In this document: positions 13,045 through 28,300 of the stretch, piece after piece | Layout: each line of letters opens with the position of its first letter | Numbering within the stretch: the first letter of the stretch is position 1 | Made by a program: the position numbers and the translations under genes | Notes under the pieces: model-generated | Databases searched by the model: none | Seen by the model: the letters and a program-made list of their open reading frames with translations, nothing else | Told to the model about the DNA's origin: nothing | Assembly: GCA_964057225.1 (NCBI GenBank) | Contig: OZ059894.1 | Coordinates: forward strand, 18,320,476-18,384,475 | Source of the DNA: Auanema rhodensis | Taxonomy: Eukaryota > Nematoda > Chromadorea > Rhabditida > Rhabditidae | DNA length: 64,000 nt | Direction of reading: 5' to 3'

Positions 13045-15154
13045 CCAGTATCAATGAAAATTTGTTTTTAGACTAATATGGACATGGGGAATCTAATTTT
13101 GAAAACCGCATCTCTTTATCTTTCACGGGAAGCGAGTTACATACCATGTGCACATCACGTGTACATTTAATTAGCATAAATTAAAGTTCACGTAATTTTC
13201 AAAGTCATGGTTACCATGCACCAATATCGATAAAAATTTGTTTTTAGACTAATATGGACATGGGGAATCTAATTTTGAAAACCGCATCTCTTTATCTTTT
13301 ACGGAAATCGAGTTGCATACCATGTGCACATCACCTGTACATTTGATTAGCATAAATTAAAGTTCACGTAAATTTCAAAGTCATGGTTACCATGCACCAA
13401 TATCAATTAAAATTTGTTTTTAGTCTAATATGGACATGGGGAATCTAATTGTGAAAACCGCATCTCTTTATCTTTCACGGAAATCGAGTTGCATACCATG
13501 TGCACATCACCTGTACATTTGATTAGCATAAATTAAAGTTCACGTAAATTTCAAAGTCATGGTTACCATGCACCAATATCAATTAAAATTTGTTTTTAGT
13601 CTAATATGGCCATGCGGAATGTAATTATAAAAACCGCATCTCTTTATCTTTCACGGAGAGCGAGTTACATACCATGTGCACATCACTTGTACATTTAATT
13701 AGCATAAATTAAAGTTCACGTAAATTTCAAAGTCATGGTTACCATGCACCAGTATCAATGAAAATTTGTTTTTGGACTAATATGGCCATAGGGAATCTAA
13801 TTTTCAAAACCCCATCTTTTTATCTATTACGGTAAGCGAGTTACATACCATGTGCCCATCACGTGTACATTTAATTAGCATAAATTAAAGTTCACGTAAA
13901 TTTCAAAGTCATGGTTACCATGCACCAGTATCAATGAAAATTTGTTTTTAGACTAATATGGACATGGGGAATCTAATTTTGAAAACCGCATCTCTTTATC
14001 TTTCACGGGAAGCGAGTTACATACCATGTGCACATCACGTGTACATTTAATTAGCATAAATTAAAGTTCACGTAATTTTCAAAGTCATGGTTACCATGCA
14101 CCAATATCGATAAAAATTTGTTTTTAGACTAATATGGACATGGGGAATCTAATTTTGAAAACCGCATCTCTTTATCTTTTACGGAAATCGAGTTGCATAC
14201 CATGTGCACATCACCTGTACATTTGATTAGCATAAATTAAAGTTCACGTAAATTTCAAAATCATGGTTACCATGCACCAGTATCAATGAAAATTTGTTTT
14301 TAGACTAATATGGACATGGGGAATCTAATTTTGAAAACCGCATCTCTTTATCTTTCACGGAAAGCGAGTTACATACCATGTGCCCATCACGTGTACATTT
14401 AATTAGCATAAATTAAAGTTCACGTAAATTTCAAAGTCATGGTTACCATGCACCAGTATCAATGAAAATTTGTTTTTAGACTAATATGGACATGGGGAAT
14501 CTAATTTTGAAAACCGCATCTCTTTATCTTTCACGGGAAGCGAGTTACATACCATGTGCACATCACGTGTACATTTAATTAGCATAAATTAAAGTTCACG
14601 TAATTTTCAAAGTCATGGTTACCATGCACCAATATCGATAAAAATTTGTTTTTAGACTAATATGGACATGGGGAATCTAATTTTGAAAACCGCATCTCTT
14701 TATCTTTTACGGAAATCGAGTTGCATTCCATGTGCACATCACCTGTACATTTGATTAGCATAAATTAAAGTTCACGTAAATTTCAAAGTCATGGTTACCA
14801 TGCACCAATATCAATTAAAATTTGTTTTTAGTCTAATATGGCCATGCGGAATGTAATTATAAAAACCGCATCTCTTTATCTTTCACGGAGAGCGAGTTAC
14901 ATACCATGTGCACATCACTTGTACATTTAATTAGCATAAATTAAAGTTCACGTAAATTTCAAAGTCATGGTTACCATGCACCAGTATCAATGAAAATTTG
15001 TTTTTAGACTAATATGGCCATGGGGAATCTAGTTTTGAAAACCGCATCTCTTTATCTTTTACGGAAAGCGAGTTACATATCATGTGCACATCACGTGTAC
15101 ATTTAATTAGCATAAATTAAAGTTCACGTAAATTTCAAAGTCATGGTTACCATG
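13045..15154 (+). repeat. 12-unit block of satellite A, copy 2
   Basis: This copy of 10,053-12,162 keeps the order of all unit classes. Beyond 15,155 the next unit is of a different class, then similarity resumes with one unit skipped: CTATTACGGGAAG is shared near 12,770 and 15,590. That fits later loss or gain of single units. Confidence 0.82.
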
Positions 15155-18100
15155 CACCAGTATCAATGAAAATTTGTTTTTGGACTAATATGGCCATGGG
15201 GAATCTAATTTTGAAAACCGCATCTCTTTATCTTTTACGGAAAGCGAGTTGCATACCATGTGCACATCACGTGTACATTTGATTAGCATAAATTAAAGTT
15301 CACGTAAATTTCAAAGTCATGGTTACCATGCACCAATATCAATAAAAATTTGTTTTAAGACTAATATGGACATGGGGAATCTAATTTTGAAAACCGCATC
15401 TCTTTATCTTTTACGGAAAGCGAGTTGCATACCATGTGCACATCACGTGTACATTTAATTAGCATAAATTAAAGTTCACGTAAATTTCAAAGTCATGGTT
15501 ACCATGCACCAGTATCAATGAAAATTTGTTTTTGGACTAATATGGCCATAGGGAATCTAATTTTCAAAACCCCATCTTTTTATCTATTACGGGAAGCGAG
15601 TTACATACCATGTGCCCATCACGTGTACATTTAATTAGCATAAATTAAAGTTCACTTAAATTTCAAAGTCATGGTTACCATGCGCCTATATCAATAAAAA
15701 TTTGTTTTTAGTCTAATATGGCCATAGGGAATCTAATTTTGAAAACGGCATCTCTTCATCTTTGAGTTACATACCATGTGTACATCACGTGTACATTTAA
15801 TTAGCATAAATTAAAGTTCACGTAAATTTCAAAGTCATGGTTACCATGCACCAGTACCAATGAAAATTTGTTTTTAGACTAATATGGACATGGGGAATCT
15901 AATTTTGAAAACCGCATCTCTTTATCTTTCACGGGAAGCGAGTTACATACCATGTGCACATCACGTGTACATTTAATTAGCATAAATTAAAGTTCACGTA
16001 ATTTTCAAAGTCATGGTTACCATGCACCAATATCGATAAAAATTTGTTTTTAGACTAATATGGACATGGGGAATCTAATTTTGAAAACCGCATCTCTTTA
16101 TCTTTTACGGAAATCGAGTTGCATACCATGTGCACATCACCTGTACATTTGATTAGCATAAATTAAAGTTCACGTAAATTTCAAAGTCATGGTTACCATG
16201 CACCAATATCAATTAAAATTTGTTTTTAGTCTAATATGGACATGGGGAATCTAATTGTGAAAACCGCATCTCTTTATCTTTCACGGAAATCGAGTTGCAT
16301 CCCATGTGCACATCACCTGTACATTTGATTAGCATAAATTAAAGTTCACGTAAATTTCAAAGTCATGGTTACCATGCACCAATATCAATTAAAATTTGTT
16401 TTTAGTCTAATATGGCCATGCGGAATGTAATTATAAAAACCGCATCTCTTTATCTTTCACGGAGAGCGAGTTACATACCATGTGCACATCACTTGTACAT
16501 TTAATTAGCATAAATTAAAGTTCACGTAAATTTCAAAGTCATGGTTACCATGCACCAGTATCAATGAAAATTTGTTTTTGGACTAATATGGCCATAGGGA
16601 ATCTAATTTTCAAAACCCCATCTTTTTATCTATTACGGAAAGCGAGTTACATACCATGTGCCCATCACGTGTACATTTAATTAGCATAAATTAAAGTTCA
16701 CGTAAATTTCAAAGTCATGGTTACCATGCACCAGTATCAATGAAAATTTGTTTTTAGACTAATATGGACATGGGGAATCTAATTTTGAAAACCGCATCTC
16801 TTTATCTTTCACGGGAAGCGAGTTACATACCATGTGCACATCACGTGTACATTTAATTAGCATAAATTAAAGTTCACGTAATTTTCAAAGTCATGGTTAC
16901 CATGCACCAATATCGATAAAAATTTGTTTTTAGACTAATATGGACATGGGGAATCTAATTTTGAAAACCGCATCTCTTTATCTTTTACGGAAATCGAGTT
17001 GCATACCATGTGCACATCACCTGTACATTTGATTAGCATAAATTAAAGTTCACGTAAATTTCAAAGTCATGGTTACCATGCACCAGTATCAATGAAAATT
17101 TGTTTTTAGACTAATATGGACATGGGGAATCTAATTTTGAAAACCGCATCTCTTTATCTTTCACGGGAAGCGAGTTACATACCATGTGCACATCACGTGT
17201 ACATTTAATTAGCATAAATTAAAGTTCACGTAATTTTCAAAGTCATGGTTACCATGCACCAATATCGATAAAAATTTGTTTTTAGACTAATATGGACATG
17301 GGGAATCTAATTTTGAAAACCGCATCTCTTTATCTTTTACGGAAATCGAGTTGCATACCATGTGCACATCACCTGTACATTTAATTAGCATAAATTAAAG
17401 TTCACGTAAATTTCAAAGTCATGGTTACCATGCACCAGTATCAATGAAAATTTGTTTTTAGACTAATATGGACATGGGGAATCTAATTTTGAAAACCGCA
17501 TCTCTTTATCTTTCACGGGAAGCGAGTTACATACCATGTGCACATCACGTGTACATTTAATTAGCATAAATTAAAGTTCACGTAATTTTCAAAGTCATGG
17601 TTACCATGCACCAATATCGATAAAAATTTGTTTTTAGACTAATATGGACATGGGGAATCTAATTTTGAAAACCGCATCTCTTTATCTTTTACGGAAATCG
17701 AGTTGCATACCATGTGCACATCACCTGTACATTTGATTAGCATAAATTAAAGTTCACGTAAATTTCAAAGTCATGGTTACCATGCACCAGTATCAATGAA
17801 AATTTGTTTTTAGACTAATATGGACATGGGGAATCTAATTTTGAAAACCGCATCTCTTTATCTTTCACGGAAAGCGAGTTACATACCATGTGCCCATCAC
17901 GTGTACATTTAATTAGCATAAATTAAAGTTCACGTAAATTTCAAAGTCATGGTTACCATGCACCAGTATCAATGAAAATTTGTTTTTAGACTAATATGGA
18001 CATGGGGAATCTAATTTTGAAAACCGCATCTCTTTATCTTTCACGGGAAGCGAGTTACATACCATGTGCACATCACGTGTACATTTAATTAGCATAAATT

Positions 18101-21100
18101 AAAGTTCACGTAATTTTCAAAGTCATGGTTACCATGCACCAATATCGATAAAAATTTGTTTTTAGACTAATATGGACATGGGGAATCTAATTTTGAAAAC
18201 CGCATCTCTTTATCTTTTACGGAAATCGAGTTGCATTCCATGTGCACATCACCTGTACATTTGATTAGCATAAATTAAAGTTCACGTAAATTTCAAAGTC
18301 ATGGTTACCATGCACCAATATCAATTAAAATTTGTTTTTAGTCTAATATGGCCATGCGGAATGTAATTATAAAAACCGCATCTCTTTATCTTTCACGGAG
18401 AGCGAGTTACATACCATGTGCACATCACTTGTACATTTAATTAGCATAAATTAAAGTTCACGTAAATTTCAAAGTCATGGTTACCATGCACCAGTATCAA
18501 TGAAAATTTGTTTTTGGACTAATATGGCCATAGGGAATCTAATTTTCAAAACCCCATCTTTTTATCTATTACGGAAAGCGAGTTACATACCATGTGCCCA
18601 TCACGTGTACATTTAATTAGCATAAATTAAAGTTCACTTAAATTTCAAAGTCATGGTTACCATGCGCCTATATCAATAAAAATTTGTTTTTAGTCTAATA
18701 TGGCCATGGGGAATCTAATTATGAAAACCGCATCTCTTTATCTTTTACGGGAAGCGAGTTACATACCATGTGTAAATCACGTGTACATTTAATAAGCATA
18801 AATTAAAGTTCACGTAAATTTCAAAGTCATGGTTACCATGCACCAATATCGATAAAAATTTGTTTTTAGACTAATATGGCCATGGGGAATCTAATTTTGA
18901 AAACCGCATCTCTTTATCTTTTACGGAAAGCGAGTTACATATCATGTGCACATCACGTGTACATTTAATTAGCATAAATTAAAGTTCACGTAAATTTCAA
19001 AGTCATGGTTACCATGCGCCTATATCAATAAAAATTTGTTTTTGGACTAATATGGCCATGGGGAATCTAATTTTGAAAACCGCATCTCTTTATCTTTTAC
19101 GGAAAGCGAGTTGCATACCATGTGCACATCACGTGTACATTTGATTAGCATAAATTAAAGTTCACGTAAATTTCAAAGTCATGGTTACCATGCACCAATA
19201 TCAATAAAAATTTGTTTTAAGACTAATATGGACATGGGGAATCTAATTTTGAAAACCGCATCTCTTTATCTTTTACGGAAAGCGAGTTGCATACCATGTG
19301 CACATCACGTGTACATTTAATTAGCATAAATTAAAGTTCACGTAAATTTCAAAGTCATGGTTACCTTGCACCAATATCAATAAAAATTTGTTTTTAGTCT
19401 AATATGGCCATGCGGAATGTAATTATAAAAACCGCATCTCTTTATCTTTCACGGAGAGCGAGTTACATACCATGTGCACATCACGTGTACATTTAATTAG
19501 CATAAATTAAAGTTCACGTAAATTTCAAAGTCATGGTTACCATGCACCAGTATCAATGAAAATTTGTTTTTGGACTAATATGGCCATAGGGAATCTAATT
19601 TTCAAAACCCCATCTTTTTATCTATTACGGGAAGCGAGTTACATACCATGTGCCCATCACGTGTACATTTAATTAGCATAAATTAAAGTTCACTTAAATT
19701 TCAAAGTCATGGTTACCATGCGCCTATATCAATAAAAATTTGTTTTTAGTCTAATATGGCCATGGGGAATCTAATTATGAAAACCGCATCTCTTTATCTT
19801 TCACGGAAAGCGAGTTACATACCATGTGCACATCACGTGTACATTTAATTAGCATAAATTAAAGTTCACGTAAATTTCAAAGTCATGGTTACCATGCACC
19901 AGTATCAATGAAAATTTGTTTTTGGACTAATATGGCCATAGGGAATCTAATTTTGAAAACGGCATCTCTTCATCTTTGAGTTACATACCATGTGTACATC
20001 ACGTGTACATTTAATTAGCATAAATTAAAGTTCACGTAATTTTCAAAGTCATGGTTACCATGCACCAATATCGATAAAAATTTGTTTTTAGACTAATATG
20101 GACATGGGGAATCTAATTTTGAAAACCGCATCTCTTTATCTTTTACGGAAATCGAGTTGCATACCATGTGCACATCACCTGTACATTTGATTAACATAAA
20201 TTAAAGTTCACGTAAATTTCAAAGTCATGGTTACCATGCACCAATATCAATTAAAATTTGTTTTTAGTCTAATATGGCCATGCGGAATGTAATTATAAAA
20301 ACCGCATCTCTTTATCTTTCACGGAGAGCGAGTTACATACCATGTGCACATCACGTGTACATTTAATTAGCATAAATTAAAGTTCACGTAAATTTCAAAG
20401 TCATGGTTACCATGCACCAGTATCAATGAAAATTTGTTTTTGGACTAATATGGCCATAGGGAATCTAATTTTCAAAACCCCATCTTTTTATCTATTACGG
20501 AAAGCGAGTTACATACCATGTGCCCATCACGTGTACATTTAATTAGCATAAATTAAAGTTCACTTAAATTTCAAAGTCATGGTTACCATGCGCCTATATC
20601 AATAAAAATTTGTTTTTAGTCTAATATGGCCATGGGGAATCTAATTATGAAAACCGCATCTCTTTATCTTTTACGGGAAGCGAGTTACATACCATGTGTA
20701 AATCACGTGTACATTTAATAAGCATAAATTAAAGTTCACGTAAATTTCAAAGTCATGGTTACCATGCACCAATATCGATAAAAAATTGTTTTTAGACTAA
20801 TATGGACATGGGGAATCTAATTTTGAAAACCGCATCTCTTTATCTTTCACGGGAAGCGAGTTACATACCATGTGCACATCACGTGTACATTTAATTAGCA
20901 TAAATTAAAGTTCACGTAAATTTCAAAGTCAAGGTTACCATGCACCAATATCGATAAAAATTTGTTTTTAGACTAATATGGACATGGGGAATCTAATTTT
21001 GAAAACCGCATCTCTTTATCTTTCACGGGAAGCGAGTTACATGTCATGTGCACATCACGTGTACATTTAATTAGCATAAATTAAAGTTCACGTAAATTTC

Positions 21101-21784
21101 AAAGTCATGGTTACCATGCACCTATATCAATAAAAATTTGTTTTCAGTCTAATATGGAAATGGGGAATCTAATTTTGAAAACCGCATCTCTTTATCTTTT
21201 ACGGAAAGCGAGTTACATACCATGTGTAAATCACGTGTACATTTAATTAGCATAAATTAAAGTTCACGTAAATTTCAAAGTCATGGTTACCATGCACCAG
21301 TATAAATGAAAATTTGTTTTTGGACTAATATGGCCATAGGGAATCTAATTATGAAAACCGCATCTCTTTATCTTTCACGGAAAGAGAGTTACATATCATG
21401 TGCACATCACGTGTACATTTAATTAGCATAAATTAAAGTTCACGTAAATTTCAAAGTCATGGTTACCATGCACCAGTATCAATAAAAATTTGTTTTTGGA
21501 CTAATATGGCCATGGGGAATCTAATTTTGAAAACCGCATCTCTTTATCTTTTACGGAAAGCGAGTTGCATACCATGTGCACATCACGTGTACATTTAATT
21601 AGCATAAATTAAAGTTCACGTAAATTTCAAAGTCATGGTTACCATGCACCTATATCAATACAAATTTGTTTTCAGTCTAATATGGAAATGGGGAATCTAA
21701 TTTTGAAAACCGCATCTCTTTATCTTTTACGGAAAGCGAGTTACATACAATGTGTAAATCACGTGTACATTTAATTAGCATAAA

Positions 21785-21896
21785 TTAAAGTTCACGTAAA
21801 TTTCAAAGTCATGGTTACCTTGCTTCAGTATCAATGAAAATTTATTTTCGGACTAATATGGCCATGGGGAATCTAATTTTAAAAAATTAGCATAAA
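21785..21896 (+). repeat. 112-bp truncated satellite A unit
   Basis: The unit runs normally to GGGAATCTAATTTTAAAAA and then jumps to ATTAGCATAAATTAAAG, losing 64 bp that include the CENP-B-like motif and the CACGTG dyad. It is the only deletion of this size in the array, and lies about 180 bp before the 228-bp unit, at the border of the two haplotype domains. The A-rich join leaves room for short microhomology. Confidence 0.9.
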
Positions 21897-22072
21897 TTAA
21901 AGTTCACGTAAATTTCAAAGTCATGGTTACCTTGCACCAGTATCAATGAAAATTTGTTTTCGGACTAATATGGCCATGGGGAATCTAATTTTAAAAACCG
22001 CATCTCTTTATCTTTTACGGAAAGCGAGTTACATACCATGTGTAAATCACGTGTACATTTAATTAGCATAAA

Positions 22073-22300
22073 TTAAAGTTCACGTAAATTTCAAAGTCAT
22101 GGTTACCATGCACCAGTATAAATGAAAATTTGTTTTTGGACTAATATGGCCATAGGGAATCTAACCAGTATCAATAAAAATTTGTTTTTGGACTAATATG
22201 GCCATGGGGAATCTTATTTTGAAAACCGCATCTCTTTATCTTTTACGGAAAGCGAGTTGCATACCATGTGCACATCACCTGTACATTTGATTAGCAAAAA
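22073..22300 (+). repeat. 228-bp expanded satellite A unit
   Basis: After GGGAATCTAA the sequence returns to CCAGTATCAATAAAAATTTG, so 52 bp from CCAGTAT to AATCTAA are present twice within one unit. The two partial copies differ in class (TATAAATG with CCATAGGG, then TATCAATA with CCATGGGG). This points to out-of-register recombination between two different units rather than simple slippage. Confidence 0.9.
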
Positions 22301-25300
22301 TTAAAGTTCACGTAAATTTCAAAGTCATGGTTACCATGCACCAATATCAATAAAAATTTGTTTTAAGACTTATATGGACATGGGGAATCTAATTTTGAAA
22401 ACCGCATCTCTTTATCTTTTACGGAAAGCGAGTTGCATACCATGTGCACATCACCTGTACATTTGATTAGCATAAATTAAAGTTCACGTAAATTTCAAAG
22501 TCATGGTTACCATGCACCAATATCAATAAAAATTTGTTTTAAGACTAATATGGACATGGGAAATCTAATTTTGAAAACCGCATCTCTATATCTTTCACGT
22601 GAAGCGAGTTACATGCCATGTGCACACCACGTGTACATTTAATTAGCATAAATTAAAGTTCACGTAAATTTCAAAGTCATGGTTACCATGCACCAATATC
22701 AATAAAAATTTGTTTTTAGTCTAATATGGCCATGCGGAATGTAATTATAAAAACCGCATCTCTTTATCTTTCACGTGAAGCGAGTTACATGCCATGTGCA
22801 CATCACGTGCACATTTAATTAGCATAAATTAAAGTTCACGTAAATTTCAAAGTCATGGTTACCATGCACCAGTATCAATAAAAATTTGTTTTTGGACTAA
22901 TATGGCCATAGGGAATCCAATTTTGAAAACGGCATCTCTTCATCTTTGAGTTACATACCATGTGTACATCACGTGTACATTTAATTAGCATAAATTAAAG
23001 TTCACGTAAATTTCAAAGTCATGGTTACCATGCACCAATATCGATAAAAATTTGTTTTTAGACTAATATGGACATGAAGAATCTAATTTTGAAAACCGCA
23101 TCTCTTTCTCTTTTACGGGAAGCGAGTTACATACCATGTGCACATCACGTGTACATTTAAGTAGCATAAATTAAAGTTCACGTAAATTTCAAAGTCATGG
23201 TTACCATGCACCAATATCGATAAAAATTTGTTTTTAGACTAATATGGACATGGGGAATCTAATTTTGAAAACCGCATCTCTTTATCTTTCACGGGAAGCG
23301 AGTTACATACCATGTGCACATCACCTGTACATTTGATTAGCATAAATTAAAGTTCACGTAAATTTCAAAGTCATGGTTACCATGCACCTATATCAATAAA
23401 AATTTGTTTTCAGTCTAATATGGAAATGGGGAATCTAATTTTGAAAACCGCATCTCTTCATCTTTCACGTGAAGCGAGTTACATACCAAGTGCACATCAC
23501 GTGTACATTTAATTAGCATAAATTAAAGTTCACGTAAATTTCAAAGTCATGGTTACCTTGCACCAGTATCAATGAAAATTTGTTTTCGGACTAATATGGC
23601 CATGGGGAATCTAATTTTAAAACCCGCATCTCTTTATCTTTCACGGAAAGCGAGTTACATACCATGTGCACATCACCTGTACATTTGATTAGCATAAATT
23701 AAAGTTCACGTAAATTTCAAAGTCATGGTTACCATGCACCAGTATGAATGAAAATTTGTTTTTGGACTAATATGGCCATAGGGAATCTAATTATGAAAAC
23801 CGCATCTCTTTATCTTTCACGGAAAGAGAGTTACATATCATGTGCACATCACGTGTACATTTAATTAGCATAAATTAAAGTTTACGTAAATTTCAAAGTC
23901 ATGGTTACCATGCACCTATATCAATAAAAATTTGTTTTCAGTCTAATATGGAAATGGGGAATCTAATTTTGAAAACCGCATCTCTTCCTCTTTTACGGGA
24001 AGCGAGTTACATACCATGTGCACATCACGTGTACATTTAATTAGCATAAATTAAAGTTCACGTAAATTTCAAAGTCATGGTTACCATGCACCTATATCAA
24101 TAAAAATTTGTTTTCAGTCTAATATGGAAATGGGGAATCTAATTTTGAAAACCGCATCTCTTCCTCTTTTACGGGAAGCGAGTTACATACCATGTGCACA
24201 TCACGTGTACATTTAATTAGCATAAATTAAAGTTCACGTAATCTTCAAAGTCATGGTTACCATGCACCAGTATCAATAAAAACTTGTTTTTGGACTAATA
24301 TGGCCATGGGGAATTTAATTTTGAAAACCGCATCTTTTTATCTTTTACGGAAAGCGAGTTGCATACCATGTGCACATCACCTGTACATTTGATTAGCATA
24401 AATTAAAATTCACGTAAATTTCAAAGTCATGGTTACCATGCACCAATATCAATAAAAATTTGTTTTAAGACTAATATGGACATGGGGAATCTAATTTTGA
24501 AAACCGCATCTCTTTATCTTTCACGTGAAGCGAGTCACATACCATGTGCACATCACGTGTACATTTAATTAGCATAAATTAAAGTTCACGTAAATTTCAA
24601 AGTCATGGTTACCATGCACCAGTATCAATAAAAATTTGTTTTTGGACTAATATGGCCATGGGGAATTTAATTTTGAAAACCGCATCTCTTTATCTTTTAC
24701 GGAAAGCGAGTTGCATACCATGTGCACATCACGTGTACATTTAATTAGCATAAATTAAAGTTCACGTAAATTTCAAAGTCATGGTTACCATGCACCAGTA
24801 TCAATGAAAATTTGTTTTAAGACTAATATGAACATGGGGAATCTAATTTTGAAAACCGCATCTCTTTATCTTTCACGTGAAGCGAGTTACATACCATGTG
24901 CACATCACGTGTACATTTAATTAGCATAAATTAAAGTTCACGTAAATTTCAAAGTCATGGTTACCATGCACCAATATCAATAAAAATTTGTTTTTAGTCT
25001 AATATGGCCATGCGGAATGTAAATATAAAAACCGCATCTCTTTATCTTTCACGGAGAGCGAGTTACATACCATGTGCACATCACGTGTACATTTAGTTAG
25101 CATAAATTAAAGTTCACGTAAATTTCAAAGTCATGGTTACCATGCACCAGTATCAATAAAAATTTGTTTTTGGACTAATATGGCCATGGGGAATCTAATT
25201 TTGAAAACCGCGTCTCTTTATCTTTTACGGGAAGCGATTTACATACCATGTGTACATCACGTGTACACTTAGTTAGCATAAATTAAAGTTCACGTAAATT

Positions 25301-28300
25301 TCAAAGTCATGGTTACCATGCACCAGTATCAATAAAAATTTGTTTTTGGACTAATATGGCCATGGGGAATCTAATTTTGAAAACCGCGTCTCTTTATCTT
25401 TTACGGGAAGCGAGTTACATACCATGTGCACATCACGTGTACATTTAATTAGCATAAATTAAAGTTCACGTAAATTTCAAAGTCATGGTTACCATGCACC
25501 AGTATCAATAAAAATTTGTTTTTGGACTAATATGGCCATAGGGAATCTAATTTTGAAAACGGCATCTCTTCATCTTTGAGTTACATACCATGTGCACATC
25601 ACGTGTACATTTAATTAGCATAAATTAAAGTTCACGTAAATTTCAAAGTCATGGTTACCATGCACCAATATCGATAAAAATTTGTTTTTAGACTAATATG
25701 GACATGGTGAATCTAATTTTGAAAACCGCATCTCTTTATCTTTCACGTGAAGCGAGTTACATACCATGTGCACATCACGTGTACATTTGATTAGCATAAA
25801 TTAAAGTTCACGTAAATTTCAAAGTCATGGTTACCATGCACCAATATCAATAAAAATTTGTTTTAAGACTAATATGGCCATGCGGAATGTAATTATAAAA
25901 ACCGCATCTCTTCATCTTTCACGGAGAGCGAGTTACGTACCATGTGCACATCACGTGTACATTTAATTAGCATAAATTAAAGTTCACGTAAATTTCAAAG
26001 TCATGGTTACCATGCACCAGTATCAATGAAAATTTGTTTTTGGACTAATATGGCCATAGGGAATCTAATTTTCAAAACCCCATCTTTTTATCTATTACGG
26101 AAAGCGAGTTACATACCATGTGCCCATCACGTGTACATTTAATTAGCATAAATTAAAGTTCACTTAAATTTCAAAGTCATGGTTACCATGCGCCTATATC
26201 AATAAAAATTTGTTTTTAGTCTAATATGGCCATGGGGAATCTAATTATGAAAACCGCATCTCTTTATCTTTTACGGGAAGCGAGTTACATACCATGTGTA
26301 AATCACGTGTACATTTAATTAGCATAAATTAAAGTTCACGTAAATTTCAAAGTCATGGTTACCATGCACCAATATCGATAAAAATTTGTTTTTAGACTAA
26401 TATGGACATGGGGAATCTAATTTTGAAAACCGCATCTCTTTATCTTTCACGGGAAGCGAGTTACATATCATGTGCACATCACGTGTACATTTAATTAGCA
26501 TAAATTAAAGTTCACGTAAATTTCAAAGTCATGGTTACCATGCGCCTATATCAATAAAAATTTGTTTTTAGTCTAATATGGAAATGGGGAATCTAATTTT
26601 GAAAACCGCATCTCTTTATCTTTTACGGGAAGCGAGTTACATACCATGTGCACATCACGTGTACATTTAATTAGCATAAATTAAAGTTCACGTAAATTTC
26701 AAAGTCATGGTTACCATGCACCAATATCGATAAAAATTTGTTTTTAGACTAATATGGACATGGGGAATCTAATTTTGAAAACCGCATCTCTTTATCTTTC
26801 ACGGGAAGCGAGTTACATATCATGTGCACATCACGTGTACATTTAATTAGCATAAATTAAAGTTCACGTAAATTTCAAAGTCATGGTTACCATGCACCTA
26901 TATCAATAAAAATTTGTTTTCAGTCTAATATGGAAATGGGGAATCTAATTTTGAAAACCGCATCTCTTCATCTTTCACGTGAAGCGAGTTACATACCAAG
27001 TGCACATCACGTGTACATTTAATTAGCATAAATTAAAGTTCACGTAAATTTCAAAGTCATGGTTACCTTGCACCAGTATCAATGAAAATTTGTTTTCGGA
27101 CTAATATGGACATGGGGAATCTAATTTTGAAAACCGCATCTCTTTATCTTTTACGGAAAGCGAGTTGCATACCTTGTGCACATCACCTGTACATTTGATT
27201 AGCATAAATTAAAGTTCACGTAAATTTCAAAGTCATGGTTACCATGCACCAGTATCAATAAAAATTTGTTTTCGGACTAATATGGCCATGGGGAATCTAA
27301 TTTTAAAACCCGCATCTCTTTATCTTTCACGGGAAGCGATGTACATACCATGTGTACATCACGTGTACATTTAATTAGCATAAATTAAAGTTCACGTAAA
27401 TTTCAAAGTCATGGTTACCATGCACCTATATCAATAAAAATTTGTTTTCAGTCTAATATGGAAATGGGGAATCTAATTTTGAAAACGGCATCTCTTCCTC
27501 TTTTACGGGAAGCGAGTTACATACCATGTGCACATCACGTGTACATTTAATTAGCATAAATTAAAGTTCACGTAAATTTCAAAGTCATGGTTACCATGCA
27601 CCTATATCAATAAAAATTTGTTTTCAGTCTAATATGGAAATGGGGAATCTAATTTTGAAAACCGCATCTCTTTATCTTTTACGGGAAGCGAGTTACATAC
27701 CATGTGCACATCACGTGTACATTTAATTAGCATAAATTAAAGTTCACGTAATCTTCAAAGTCATGGTTACCATGCACCAGTATCAATAAAAACTTGTTTT
27801 TGGACTAATATGGCCATGGGGAATTTAATTTTGAAAACCGCATCTTTTTATCTTTTACGGAAAGCGAGTTGCATACCATGTGCACATCACGTGTACATTT
27901 AATTAGCATAAATTAAAGTTCACGTAAATTTCAAAGTCATGGTTACCATGCACCAGTATCAATGAAAATTTGTTTTAAGACTAATATGAACATGGGGAAT
28001 CTAATTTTGAAAACCGCATCTCTTTATCTTTCACGTGAAGCGAGTTACATACCATGTGCACATCACGTGTACATTTAGTTAGCATAAATTAAAGTTCACG
28101 TAAATTTCAAAGTCATGGTTACCATGCACCAGTATCAATAAAAATTTGTTTTTGGACTAATATGGCCATGGGGAATCTAATTTTGAAAACCGCGTCTCTT
28201 TATCTTTTACGGGAAGCGATTTACATACCATGTGTACATCACGTGTACATTTAGTTAGCATAAATTAAAGTTCACGTAAATTTCAAAGTCATGGTTACCA

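Larger units (their letters stand above)
1..21784 (+). repeat. Satellite A domain 1
   Basis: This part is defined by variants that travel together: CACGTAATTTTC instead of CACGTAAATTTC, AAATCGAGTTGC, a TATCGATAAAAA form, and the pair GCCATGCGGAATG followed by CAAAACCCCATC. The first two marks are last seen near 20,040 and 20,150. Marks of domain 2, such as TTTTCAGTCT with GGAAATG, first appear near 21,140, so the change is spread over about 1-2 kb. The domain contains nested multi-unit duplications (1,584, 880 and 2,992 bp spacings). The window starts inside the array: the first unit resembles the one near 21,298, sharing TATAAATG and AAAGAGAG. Confidence 0.75.
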
